Shown: positions 14,280 to 22,044 of the stretch, piece after piece
Position numbering within the stretch: position 1 is the stretch's first letter
Layout of the letters: each line of letters begins with the position of its first letter
Origin: a virus
Reading direction: 5' to 3' (one strand)
DNA length: 23,627 bases
Virus record (IMG/VR): IMGVR_UViG_3300025280_000176
Location: 1 to 23,627 of that record
Position numbers and translations under genes: made by a program
The notes under the pieces: generated by a model
The model's database searches: none
Told to the model about the DNA's origin: nothing
What the model saw: only the letters and a program-made list of their open reading frames with translations

Positions 14280-14786
14280 ATGCCTAAAAAATTTCCTGAA
14301 TCTGTAAAACTTGAGGCTATGAAATTATTTGTAGCTGGGGATAAAACTGCTAAAGAAATAGCAGAAATAATATCCAAAGAAAATAACACAGAAGTGAAGC
14401 CTGTGACTATTTATTCATGGGCGAAGCAATATAGTTGGGGTGAGCAGAAAGATGTTGCAAGATTTGATAATCAACAAGAAATAGCTGAATCAGAAGCGCA
14501 GAGATATCATAGAGTGCAACAGGAACAGCTTGAGAGGTATACAGAAGTATCTAATAAAGCGTTTAAAGAATTAGGTGGGTTACCTTTTGATAGGGCTTTT
14601 GATGCTATAAAGGCTATAGATATAGGCATTAAAGGGCAAAGGGATGTTTTATCTGGACTGATAAATTTACAATTCGTTCAGGACGTTTTAGGGATTCTAG
14701 TTGAAGAGATACCCGATCAGGATATTTTAAATAAGATAGCCGTTAAATTAAAAACTTTAGTACAAAATCAGGAGGAAGATAAATAG
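14280..14786 (+). CDS. Terminase small subunit
   Basis: A 168-residue protein with a homeodomain-like helix-turn-helix at about 7-55 (ESVKLEAMKLFVAGDKTAKE, then KPVTIYSWAKQYSWGEQ). A long helical region follows that would form the oligomerisation core. This layout and its place directly before the large terminase gene identify it as TerS, which selects the packaging site. GGAGGA upstream gives a strong ribosome site. It ends two bases before the GTG start of terL. The packaging site itself (cos or pac) is not identifiable. Confidence 0.8.
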   Translation: MPKKFPESVKLEAMKLFVAGDKTAKEIAEIISKENNTEVKPVTIYSWAKQYSWGEQKDVARFDNQQEIAESEAQRYHRVQQEQLERYTEVSNKAFKELGGLPFDRAFDAIKAIDIGIKGQRDVLSGLINLQFVQDVLGILVEEIPDQDILNKIAVKLKTLVQNQEEDK

Positions 14787-14788
14787 CC

Positions 14789-16456
14789 GTGGCATCTGAT
14801 GTAATAACAGTAGAAAATGCTTTTAATCTACTTTCGGAAGGTTTAAAGAAGCAGGAGAAATTTAAAGTTGGTTCTTTTAAAGATTTCCTTCAAAATATAT
14901 GGTGTTATAGTTTTGACCATCCAGAGTATTTCCAAGCCTGGCATGTGGGGGTGTTAGCCGACGATATAGAGGAATGTCTGGAAACCGGAATGAATTATGT
15001 TGCGGTATTACCGAGATTCCATTTTAAATCTACTGTATTAGGACATGCGTTTAGCGTTTGGAGATTATTAACCGCACAAAGGGATTGTTCTGTACTTTAT
15101 CTTAGCTATTCTGACGGAATGGCAAAATATCATATATCAGAAATTAATAAAGCGATTTCCAGAAACCCTATTTTAAATGAGATACTAGTTAATAGAAGCC
15201 CCAAAGCAGATTTTTCAGCTAGATATTATTTAAACAATAAACCTGTGGAGATAATGCATGGGGGGCTATTCAGCTTTAAACGTGGAATGCATGTTAATGG
15301 AGCATTAATAGCGGATGACGTATTACGTGATCCAGAGAATCCTTTAAATATAGGGCAGATAACTAAAGTGGAAGACCATTTTATGACAGAATCAATGTTC
15401 ATTCCCTTACGGGGGACTCCAACTATTGTGTTAGGAACTCCGATGATGCCTGGAGACATACTTTCTAAGCTCCAAGAAGACAGTCGTTTTAAATCAAGAG
15501 TGTTACCTGCTTTAGACCCTGTACCCGGTAGAAGGGTTTTAATGCCGGAATTATATTCCGAGGACTGGTTATTACAACAGCAAAAAGCAAGACCTAAATC
15601 ATTCGCTTCGGAATTCATGTTGATACCTCATTTTTCAACTGAATCTTATTTTGACGAAGAGGATATACTTAAATGTCAGGATGAAATATTAAGGTCTGCC
15701 CCTGCCACTAAAGTTTTCAGCGACTTAGAAACTGGAGACCAAATATTTGGTGGGTTTGATGTGGGGAAGAAAAGACATCCATCTCATTTAGTTTTATTTA
15801 GAAAACGTGGGGAAAGAATAGAACAGATACATCAATCCTTTTTAGATGGTTGGTCATATTCTGACCAGATTGAGTATCTTAATGAAGTTGCAGAAAATTT
15901 TAATTTAAATTCTGGATATATAGATAATACTAGAGGGGAGTTAGAAGATAGGGGGTTAGATACTAGGTGGTTATCTAAAATATTTAGTCGAAAGTCAAAA
16001 AACACTATGGCAGGTATATTTGAGAAATTTGTACATAGTGGTAATTTAAGATTAATTAAAGATGAAAGACAAAAACAACAAATATTATCAGTAAGTAATG
16101 ATTTGAAAGCTCCCGATACCCCACTAGGCCACGGAGACGCTTTCTTTTCAATAGCGATGGCATTAGAGGCAGTACATGATACTGCGTATAAGTTTGTGGA
16201 TTTGGGCAGTGCGAATGATTGGTTTGAGGCTGTAAGTCCATATGAAACACCAGAGAGCAGGTTAGAGAAGCATGATAATTCAGGGTTAGGGAAGGTAAAT
16301 AAAAATTCCCCAGCCCAGGCATTACAAATGGAACCTGTTAACGCTCAGGAACGCATGTCTTCTGCACCTAATCCACAGTGCAAAGAAGCAGTTTGCAGTC
16401 CTTCTTTTTGGGTAGCGGAACGTGGTTTATGTTTATATTGTGGAATACGTAAATAA
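14789..16456 (+). CDS. Terminase large subunit
   Basis: A 555-residue packaging motor with GTG start; GGAGGA lies 12 bases upstream within terS. The ATPase has a Walker A variant LPRFHFKST (74-82), Walker B ALIADD (172-177) and coupling motif LGTP (215-218). The RNase H-fold nuclease has D324 (FGGFDVG), D379 (GYIDNTRG) and D450 (GHGDAFFSIAMAL). It would cut concatemers and pump DNA through the portal. About 90 residues follow the nuclease, ending with C531-x4-C536 and C548-x2-C551, a possible zinc-binding tail not typical of TerL. The gene is followed by the ribonucleotide reductase instead of the portal, an unusual order. Confidence 0.92.
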   Translation: MASDVITVENAFNLLSEGLKKQEKFKVGSFKDFLQNIWCYSFDHPEYFQAWHVGVLADDIEECLETGMNYVAVLPRFHFKSTVLGHAFSVWRLLTAQRDCSVLYLSYSDGMAKYHISEINKAISRNPILNEILVNRSPKADFSARYYLNNKPVEIMHGGLFSFKRGMHVNGALIADDVLRDPENPLNIGQITKVEDHFMTESMFIPLRGTPTIVLGTPMMPGDILSKLQEDSRFKSRVLPALDPVPGRRVLMPELYSEDWLLQQQKARPKSFASEFMLIPHFSTESYFDEEDILKCQDEILRSAPATKVFSDLETGDQIFGGFDVGKKRHPSHLVLFRKRGERIEQIHQSFLDGWSYSDQIEYLNEVAENFNLNSGYIDNTRGELEDRGLDTRWLSKIFSRKSKNTMAGIFEKFVHSGNLRLIKDERQKQQILSVSNDLKAPDTPLGHGDAFFSIAMALEAVHDTAYKFVDLGSANDWFEAVSPYETPESRLEKHDNSGLGKVNKNSPAQALQMEPVNAQERMSSAPNPQCKEAVCSPSFWVAERGLCLYCGIRK

Positions 16457-16473
16457 CATTGGAGGATAAGAGG

Positions 16474-18408
16474 ATGACAAGCGTTGCTACAACAACATTA
16501 ACAACACATAATAAGGCTTTATCAAAGCAGGCGGAAACAATCTTAGAACATAGGTATTTATTAAAAGATACAAAGGGAAATGTTGTTGAAGATAGCAATA
16601 CATTGTTTAAAAGAGTTGCTAAAGCAATTTCTTCTGTAGAAACTAATTACTACACTTTACCGGTAGAAACGGAGTTAGTTGAAAACGACTTTTTTGAAAT
16701 GCTTTCTAATCTTGAATTCATACCCAATTCCCCAACTTTAATGAATGCTGGAACAGAGCAGGGAACCTTATCCGCATGTTTCGTTCTACCTTTAGAAGAT
16801 TCGATGGAAGGTATTATGAAAGCCGCTACTGACACAGCTATGGTACAAAAGTTTGGTGGTGGAACCGGATTCTCGCTCTCAAAAATTAGACCTAAAGGAT
16901 CTAAAATTAAAACCACTCACGGAATTGCGTGTGGCCCGATAGAAGTATTAAAAACACTTTCACGGGTTTCCTCTATGATAACTCAAGGAGGTAAACGTGA
17001 TGGAGCGAATATGGCTGTTATGTCTGTTTATCATCCTGATATTTTGGAGTTTATTACTTGTAAGTCTAATGAAGGGGATATTCATAATTTCAATATATCA
17101 GTGGGAGTTGATTCACATTGGATGGATTGTGTGGTAAATGGATTAGATTATACTTTAATTAATCCCCATGATAACACGGTAGCCGGAAAATTAAATGCGG
17201 AGGATGTATTTAATAAGATAGTTGAGGGGGCGTGGAAAAACGGCGAACCAGGAATGATTTTCTTAGATCAAGTCAATACAGACAATCATGTATCTGAAAC
17301 TTACGGGGAAATGATTGCTACCAACCCATGTGGTGAGCAGCCTCTCTTAGGAAATGAATCTTGTAATTTAGGTTCAATTAATCTAGCACAGTTTTATAGT
17401 AATAGGGATTTACAACTTGTAGAGGAACCCGTATGGAAAGCTCAAATAAACTGGGAAAGATTACAAAAAGTAACCCGTTTATCAACCAGGTTTCTAGACA
17501 ATGTAATAGACGCTAATCACTATGCGACTCCTGACATAGAGCATATGACTAAAGCTACTCGAAAGATCGGTTTAGGGGTAATGGGATTTGCAGATTTATT
17601 AATTCAACTTAGAATTCCATATAATTCCGAAACAGCTAGAGAAGTTGGAAATGAAATAATGTCCAAGATTAAAGAATGGGCTGATAATGAATCTTTGGAT
17701 CTCGGTTCTCAAAGAGGAGCTTTCCCTGCTTGGGAAGATAGTACATTTAATAAAAATTCCGAAATATACAGGAATCATTGTCGCTTGACTGTTGCTCCGA
17801 CAGGGACAATATCTATGTTAGCCGATTGCTCAAGTGGGATAGAACCAACATTTGCATTAGCCTGGAAGAAACAAAACATTTTAGAAGGTAAATCCTTTAA
17901 TTATGTAAATAAGTATTTTGAATCGGATGCTAAAGAATACGGTTTTTATTCACAAGGGTTGATGGAGTATCTTGCTAATGGGGGTTCATTACAAGAATCC
18001 CAATATAATATACCCACATGGGTAAAAAATGTTTATATTACTTCCCCAGACATTTCACCGGAAGATCATGTATTAATGCAATCCACATTCCAAAAACATG
18101 TAGATTCTGGAATCTCTAAAACTATTAATTTTGCAAATAAAGCGTCAGTAGATGATGTTAAAAATGCTTATATGTTAGCGTGGGATATGAAATGTAAAGG
18201 TATTACTGTGTATAGAGCCGGAAGTAGGGAGAAGGAAGTTTTAGTTAAAGGAACAAATGCAGGTAATCAATTAGAATTTACCTTACCGTTAACGAAAGAA
18301 GAAAATCAAACAAATACAGAGGATTGTTGCGCTAATCCATACATAGTGATGGAATCAGGTTGTGAGACTTGTAAGGCTTGTGGCTTCAGTGCTTGTGTCA
18401 TTGCTTAG
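16474..18408 (+). CDS. nrdJ: Class II (adenosylcobalamin-dependent) ribonucleotide reductase
   Basis: A 644-residue single-subunit reductase that makes deoxynucleotides. Start at ATG 16474, with GGAGGA seven bases upstream; a TTG at 16459 is less likely. Motifs: C102 in LSACFVLP and C297 in ESCNLGS form the reducing pair; NPCGE (284-288) carries the thiyl radical C286; KFGGGTGFSLSKIRPKG (126-142) and LTVAPTGTISMLADCSSGIE (438-457) match NrdJ. The C-terminus has C630, C633 and C636 in a CETCKAC-like arrangement that shuttles electrons from a redoxin. The next gene is a glutaredoxin, its likely partner. It needs a cobalamin-making or -importing host. A class I enzyme with NrdB is excluded by the absence of a small subunit gene nearby and the NrdJ-like motifs. 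Confidence 0.92.
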   Translation: MTSVATTTLTTHNKALSKQAETILEHRYLLKDTKGNVVEDSNTLFKRVAKAISSVETNYYTLPVETELVENDFFEMLSNLEFIPNSPTLMNAGTEQGTLSACFVLPLEDSMEGIMKAATDTAMVQKFGGGTGFSLSKIRPKGSKIKTTHGIACGPIEVLKTLSRVSSMITQGGKRDGANMAVMSVYHPDILEFITCKSNEGDIHNFNISVGVDSHWMDCVVNGLDYTLINPHDNTVAGKLNAEDVFNKIVEGAWKNGEPGMIFLDQVNTDNHVSETYGEMIATNPCGEQPLLGNESCNLGSINLAQFYSNRDLQLVEEPVWKAQINWERLQKVTRLSTRFLDNVIDANHYATPDIEHMTKATRKIGLGVMGFADLLIQLRIPYNSETAREVGNEIMSKIKEWADNESLDLGSQRGAFPAWEDSTFNKNSEIYRNHCRLTVAPTGTISMLADCSSGIEPTFALAWKKQNILEGKSFNYVNKYFESDAKEYGFYSQGLMEYLANGGSLQESQYNIPTWVKNVYITSPDISPEDHVLMQSTFQKHVDSGISKTINFANKASVDDVKNAYMLAWDMKCKGITVYRAGSREKEVLVKGTNAGNQLEFTLPLTKEENQTNTEDCCANPYIVMESGCETCKACGFSACVIA

Positions 18409-18421
18409 GTAATTAACATAA

Positions 18422-18435
18422 TTTGAGTATAATAA
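18422..18435 (+). promoter_or_regulatory. Candidate phage promoter, TTTGAGTATAATAA
   Basis: A perfect TATAAT (18428-18433) lies in the gap between nrdJ and the glutaredoxin gene. No -35 element is visible at 16 to 18 bp. It matches the site at 23182 in 13 of 14 bases. Predicted start is about 18440, leaving a short leader with GGGAG before the ATG. It may be read by the phage sigma factor. Confidence 0.5.
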
Positions 18436-18453
18436 GATTAACTGGGAGAATTT

Positions 18454-18690
18454 ATGGGGGTAATAATATATACATCCAATGGTTGTGCTCCATGCATGGC
18501 TACGAAATCTTGGTTAGGCAAAAATAATATTTCATATACAGAAAAAAATATTACAGAGGAAGAAAATAGGAAAGAACTCATTCAGAAGGGTTATCAATCA
18601 ACACCGGTAACAATGATACAAAATGAGGGGGATATAACTTACATAGTAGGTTATAACGTTAGGAAATTAGAACAAGCTTTTAGTATATAG
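18454..18690 (+). CDS. Glutaredoxin (NrdH-like redoxin)
   Basis: A 78-residue thioredoxin-fold protein. The active-site motif is CAPC (C11-x2-C14) after strand IIYTSNG, and the cis-proline loop is STPVTMI (T50-P51). Length is typical of short glutaredoxins and NrdH redoxins. It lies directly after the reductase gene and should reduce its C-terminal cysteines. GGGAG is the ribosome site. It may be transcribed separately from its own -10 element. CAPC is not the classic glutaredoxin CPYC or the NrdH CxxC variant, so the electron donor (glutathione or thioredoxin reductase) is uncertain. Confidence 0.85.
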   Translation: MGVIIYTSNGCAPCMATKSWLGKNNISYTEKNITEEENRKELIQKGYQSTPVTMIQNEGDITYIVGYNVRKLEQAFSI

Positions 18691-18703
18691 AGGAGAATTA
18701 ATA

Positions 18704-19156
18704 ATGCCTATAGGAAACATGTTAGCTGGTGGAGAACTACAATACGTAGCATTACAGGATGAAGCGGGAACGTGGAGGATATTAGATACATGGCATGATG
18801 ACCTTAAGCAGGTTGATGCAGATGCTGACATTTCGGATGATAGTCCAGCAGTATCCGTACTTTCAGAGGGTCAGTTTCATGCTCTAGTAAAAGAAGCCGG
18901 TAGATTAGGGGTTTTACAAAACGCTAATCATGGGATAAACGAGGCGGAATTAGCTGAATTAGATGAGGGGATATTAAAAAGGGATGAAGATATACAATCT
19001 TTACATAACCAAATAACAAAACTAAAAGAAGAAAAAAATCAACGGGCACGCGACACCTCACCCACAAATGATTATGAATTAAAAGAAAAAGCTATGAACA
19101 CAATATTAAAATTAGTTTCAATACAGGACATGACCAATTTAGGCGATAAGGAATGA
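18704..19156 (+). CDS. Unknown protein before the portal
   Basis: A 150-residue protein. The N-terminal ~30 residues (MPIGNMLAGGELQYVALQDE, then WRILDTW) look like a short beta unit. An acidic linker (about 36-46) follows, then helices, with a coiled coil at about 84-118 (HNQITKLKEEKN). No family recognised. AGGAGA is a good ribosome site. The AAGGA ribosome site of the portal gene lies inside its last codons, so the two are likely expressed together. A head-assembly role is possible from context. Confidence 0.68.
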   Translation: MPIGNMLAGGELQYVALQDEAGTWRILDTWHDDLKQVDADADISDDSPAVSVLSEGQFHALVKEAGRLGVLQNANHGINEAELAELDEGILKRDEDIQSLHNQITKLKEEKNQRARDTSPTNDYELKEKAMNTILKLVSIQDMTNLGDKE

Positions 19157-19160
19157 TTAT

Positions 19161-21056
19161 ATGAAGTTGTCAAAATACCTTCCCCAGGTTCCAAAAATGA
19201 CACAACAGATGGCTGATTTAAATAAGCAGATTAGTTTGTTGGATGTGATGAAAGCAAGTGGAGACACTAATGTTGCGCCTACTATAGGGTTAGACCATGT
19301 AGTTAATACTTGGATACGCCATCAAATGGCCTATAGACAGCAACTTGTACAAGATTTACAAACAATAGCCATGTCTGTAGAGGAGATTAGGGGGCCTTTG
19401 TCTCATATAACAAGTGAGGTTTTTAGGCGGGGATTGGAGTTTGTCCCAACTGTAGAAAATCCAGATATGGAACAAAAAGAAAAACTTAAGACCTGGACAG
19501 CAGATTGTAATGTATTTGACCAAAGTATAGAGGAAGTGTTACGACAGTTCCATTTCGATGTAAATTCTCTTGATGATGGTTTCTTATATTTAGCTAAGGA
19601 ATATACAGATATGGGGGATGGTAAGGTTACCGCTAGGATGCAGGAGATTAGACGTTTAAATCCAGCTTTAATGGAATTCGATCTTGATACCGTGGGATTA
19701 CCCAAAAACTCCCATTTCCTTTGCCCTATACATAGAGAAAATGTACATGAAGCTTCAGGGACATGTGAAAAGGATAATTGTGATATTGAATTACATCCTG
19801 CAATGTATAAGTATTACCACAGAAATAAACACATGTATTTTACAGATAGTGAGGTTATTCACCTATCTAAATTCTCTCCCACTGAAACATATGGTTGGAG
19901 TCCACTACTTACTATTTTTGAAAAAGCTTTAACATTAGTGGGTATGGATAAGAATCTCTATAGGTATTTCTTTGAGAGGAAGATGCCAGCGGCTATGTTA
20001 ATGGTAACTACGGATGACCCAGAATCATTGCGTAGAGAACGAGAGCATATAGCGGCTCAAACTCGGATAGATCCTAACTATATACCAATGGTAGCTGTAT
20101 CTGCCAGGAATCAAAGGGGCCGTGTTGATTTGGTTCGTTTATTCCACACCCTTCAGGAGATGGATTATCTCCCTGTTCGAGATGAAATTAGAGAAAGGGT
20201 GGCGGCAATGTGGGGGGTAACCCCAGCTTGGCAGGGAGCACCTGAAGCTTTCGGAGGATTATCAAGTCAAACACAGCAATTAGTTGTTATGAGTCGTGTA
20301 GTAGAAGGTGACCAAAGATTATTCCATGAAAAGATTTTCCCTCAGTTATTAAAAGCATTTGGAATCACAGATTGGGAAATAAAACTCCCCAATCCAGAAG
20401 AGAAGGCGGAGAACACCAGATTATCATTTGCACAACAGAAAATTCAAATTGTTAATCAGTTTGCTCAACTCGGCTTTGATATCAAGTTAAAGGAACAAGA
20501 TGTGGATATATGGGAGGCTGATTTTGTTGTTAGTGGGGAATATGTACCTACAGCTAAATTAGCTGGAGAGCAGTTAGCTATGGGTATTGAACAACAACGT
20601 CAGTTATTAGAGGAGCCTGAAGAAATAGTTGAGGAGGAGGAAGATATACAGTTAATGAGTAAAGCTATACCCAAACATAAACGTAAGTTTAAAGGTAGAA
20701 CTGGTGGCGTAACTCCTAATTGGGCAGATAAAGCACCAAATGAGGAAAGAGATATAGATGAATACGCAGAAGCTAGAGCTAAAAAGAATGAATTAACACT
20801 ATCTAAATCCTGGATTGAATCATTAAGTTATCAAGGATTCACATCGCCGGTTATAAAAGAGATAACTTCAGATATGAGTAAAATGTGGTTTTCCCAAAAT
20901 GATATTGAATATGTAGCTAATTTATCGCCTACAGGTGTTACTCATATTGAAAAAGCGGTATTTACAGATCCTAAGAAATTTAAGCGTAAAAGCAACAAAC
21001 AGGAAAAAAACATTACCAAGCAATTGGCGGAAGTTGATGCTGGAATAGATTTTTAA
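19161..21056 (+). CDS. Portal protein
   Basis: A 631-residue portal, which would form the dodecameric DNA entry channel. Recognisable segments are VIHLSKFSPTETYGWSPLL (232-250), FERKMPAAMLM (271-281), VRLFHTLQEMDYLPVRDEIR (325-344), AMWGVTPAWQGAP (349-361) and VVEGDQRLFHEKIFP (380-394), typical of phage portals. C188-x2-H191 and C202-x4-C207 suggest an inserted zinc knuckle in the wing. Residues about 484-495 are a Glu-rich stretch, and the ~130-residue C-terminal part is basic and helical, possibly a barrel or a fused segment. It follows terL by some 2.7 kb, separated by the reductase block. Confidence 0.88.
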   Translation: MKLSKYLPQVPKMTQQMADLNKQISLLDVMKASGDTNVAPTIGLDHVVNTWIRHQMAYRQQLVQDLQTIAMSVEEIRGPLSHITSEVFRRGLEFVPTVENPDMEQKEKLKTWTADCNVFDQSIEEVLRQFHFDVNSLDDGFLYLAKEYTDMGDGKVTARMQEIRRLNPALMEFDLDTVGLPKNSHFLCPIHRENVHEASGTCEKDNCDIELHPAMYKYYHRNKHMYFTDSEVIHLSKFSPTETYGWSPLLTIFEKALTLVGMDKNLYRYFFERKMPAAMLMVTTDDPESLRREREHIAAQTRIDPNYIPMVAVSARNQRGRVDLVRLFHTLQEMDYLPVRDEIRERVAAMWGVTPAWQGAPEAFGGLSSQTQQLVVMSRVVEGDQRLFHEKIFPQLLKAFGITDWEIKLPNPEEKAENTRLSFAQQKIQIVNQFAQLGFDIKLKEQDVDIWEADFVVSGEYVPTAKLAGEQLAMGIEQQRQLLEEPEEIVEEEEDIQLMSKAIPKHKRKFKGRTGGVTPNWADKAPNEERDIDEYAEARAKKNELTLSKSWIESLSYQGFTSPVIKEITSDMSKMWFSQNDIEYVANLSPTGVTHIEKAVFTDPKKFKRKSNKQEKNITKQLAEVDAGIDF

Positions 21057-21066
21057 AAGGATTAAC

Positions 21067-21687
21067 ATGAAAAAAGTTAAAAAAGAAGATGGATCTTTTG
21101 GAGATCAAGGGGGCGTAGCGTTTACCTCCACTGATTCAGGGATATTTTCACCAACATATGGTAGACATAAAGCACCGAAAAAGAAAACAAAAGGGAAAAC
21201 TGGTATAGGCAGGCTTGCTGATTTCCTCACAGATAACAGCCCCGAACAAAAGATGAAGAAATCCAATACAAAACCTTTAGTGGATTTAATCAGTTGGGTT
21301 ACCTTAGAGCTTCGTAAAGAGAGTAATTCACGTTTTACCCAACAAAATAGTGGTTCCTCGATAAATGACCAAATCCCAAGAATTGACTGGAAGAAAAAGA
21401 AGGAAGAATCTCCCGAAGATACTAATGTGGAGCCTTCAGAATTTGATGCGAAGCCAGATGAACAAGCTGCATTAAAACAAAACGATGAAATTAAACGCAT
21501 TAAGCAATTAGATGATAGTCAAGATGATAAGGGGAATGATCCTAATGATACGGGGAAGGCTTCAACAGCAGCACCTGCGGGGTTAAATATAACATTAGAT
21601 ACCCCAGCTGATGAACTAGATTCCGATGAAGAAGAAATTGAAATTGAAATTCCGGAAGACGATGAGATAAAAAAAGATAGTTTCTGA
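21067..21687 (+). CDS. Acidic unknown protein after the portal
   Basis: A 206-residue low-complexity protein. The N-terminal part is basic with KAPKKKTKGKTGIG (35-48). The middle has DLISWVTLELRKESNSRF, and the second half is rich in Asp/Glu with a tail of EEEIEIEIPEDDEI-type sequence. The charge split and position after the portal resemble scaffold-like or head-accessory proteins, but no family is recognised and scaffolding is only a guess. AAAAGGA gives a good ribosome site ten bases upstream region of the ATG. Confidence 0.68.
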   Translation: MKKVKKEDGSFGDQGGVAFTSTDSGIFSPTYGRHKAPKKKTKGKTGIGRLADFLTDNSPEQKMKKSNTKPLVDLISWVTLELRKESNSRFTQQNSGSSINDQIPRIDWKKKKEESPEDTNVEPSEFDAKPDEQAALKQNDEIKRIKQLDDSQDDKGNDPNDTGKASTAAPAGLNITLDTPADELDSDEEEIEIEIPEDDEIKKDSF

Positions 21688-21750
21688 GAGAAAGAAGTTA
21701 ATCCATCTTGAAATGGATCATACCCAACAAATTAAAGAAAAAGATTAATT

Positions 21751-22044
21751 ATGTATTCTAAGTTATGTTTTAAATGCGATGGCCCTACCTATATAGACAT
21801 AGATGGGGATTTACATTGTATTGTATGTGGGAGAACAGTTAATTTAAAGATCAGGAGAAATTATGATTCCAGAACAGGCAAAATCAGAGATAATAAAAAA
21901 ACGTTCGGAGGGGATGACGTGGGATTCGATAGCGGATTGGGTGAACGAAAAGTACGGAGTAAAGGTTCACAGAACGTCGATTCAACGTTGTCACGAGAAA
22001 GAATTATGGGCGGAAGAAGAGGAGTTCTTACCTCCAGAAGATAG
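21751..22044 (+). CDS. Small zinc-ribbon protein overlapping the next gene
   Basis: A 97-residue protein. Residues 6-27 form a zinc ribbon, C6-x2-C9 with C23-x2-C26 (GDLHCIVCGR). The remaining ~70 residues are Arg/Gly/Asp-rich and probably disordered. Its last 182 bases are also the start of the metallophosphoesterase gene in another frame. Either the frames are truly overlapping genes, or only the zinc ribbon is meaningful. No clear Shine-Dalgarno is seen. The preceding 63-base gap holds only a 6-bp inverted repeat (ATCCAT/ATGGAT at 21701-21718). Confidence 0.6.
   Translation: MYSKLCFKCDGPTYIDIDGDLHCIVCGRTVNLKIRRNYDSRTGKIRDNKKTFGGDDVGFDSGLGERKVRSKGSQNVDSTLSRERIMGGRRGVLTSRR

Noticed and set aside
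16459-16473. TTG at 16459 as start of the ribonucleotide reductase
   Set aside because: The GGAGGA that would serve as ribosome site begins within this codon, and it is ideally spaced for the ATG at 16474.
18413-18418. TTAACA as a -35 for the TATAAT at 18428
   Set aside because: The spacer would be nine bases, far too short for sigma70. The identical hexamer at 4181 is correctly spaced.
20212-20224. GGGGGGTAACCCC near-palindrome in the portal gene
   Set aside because: The loop would be too small to form, and the codons are explained by the conserved portal segment WGVTPAW.
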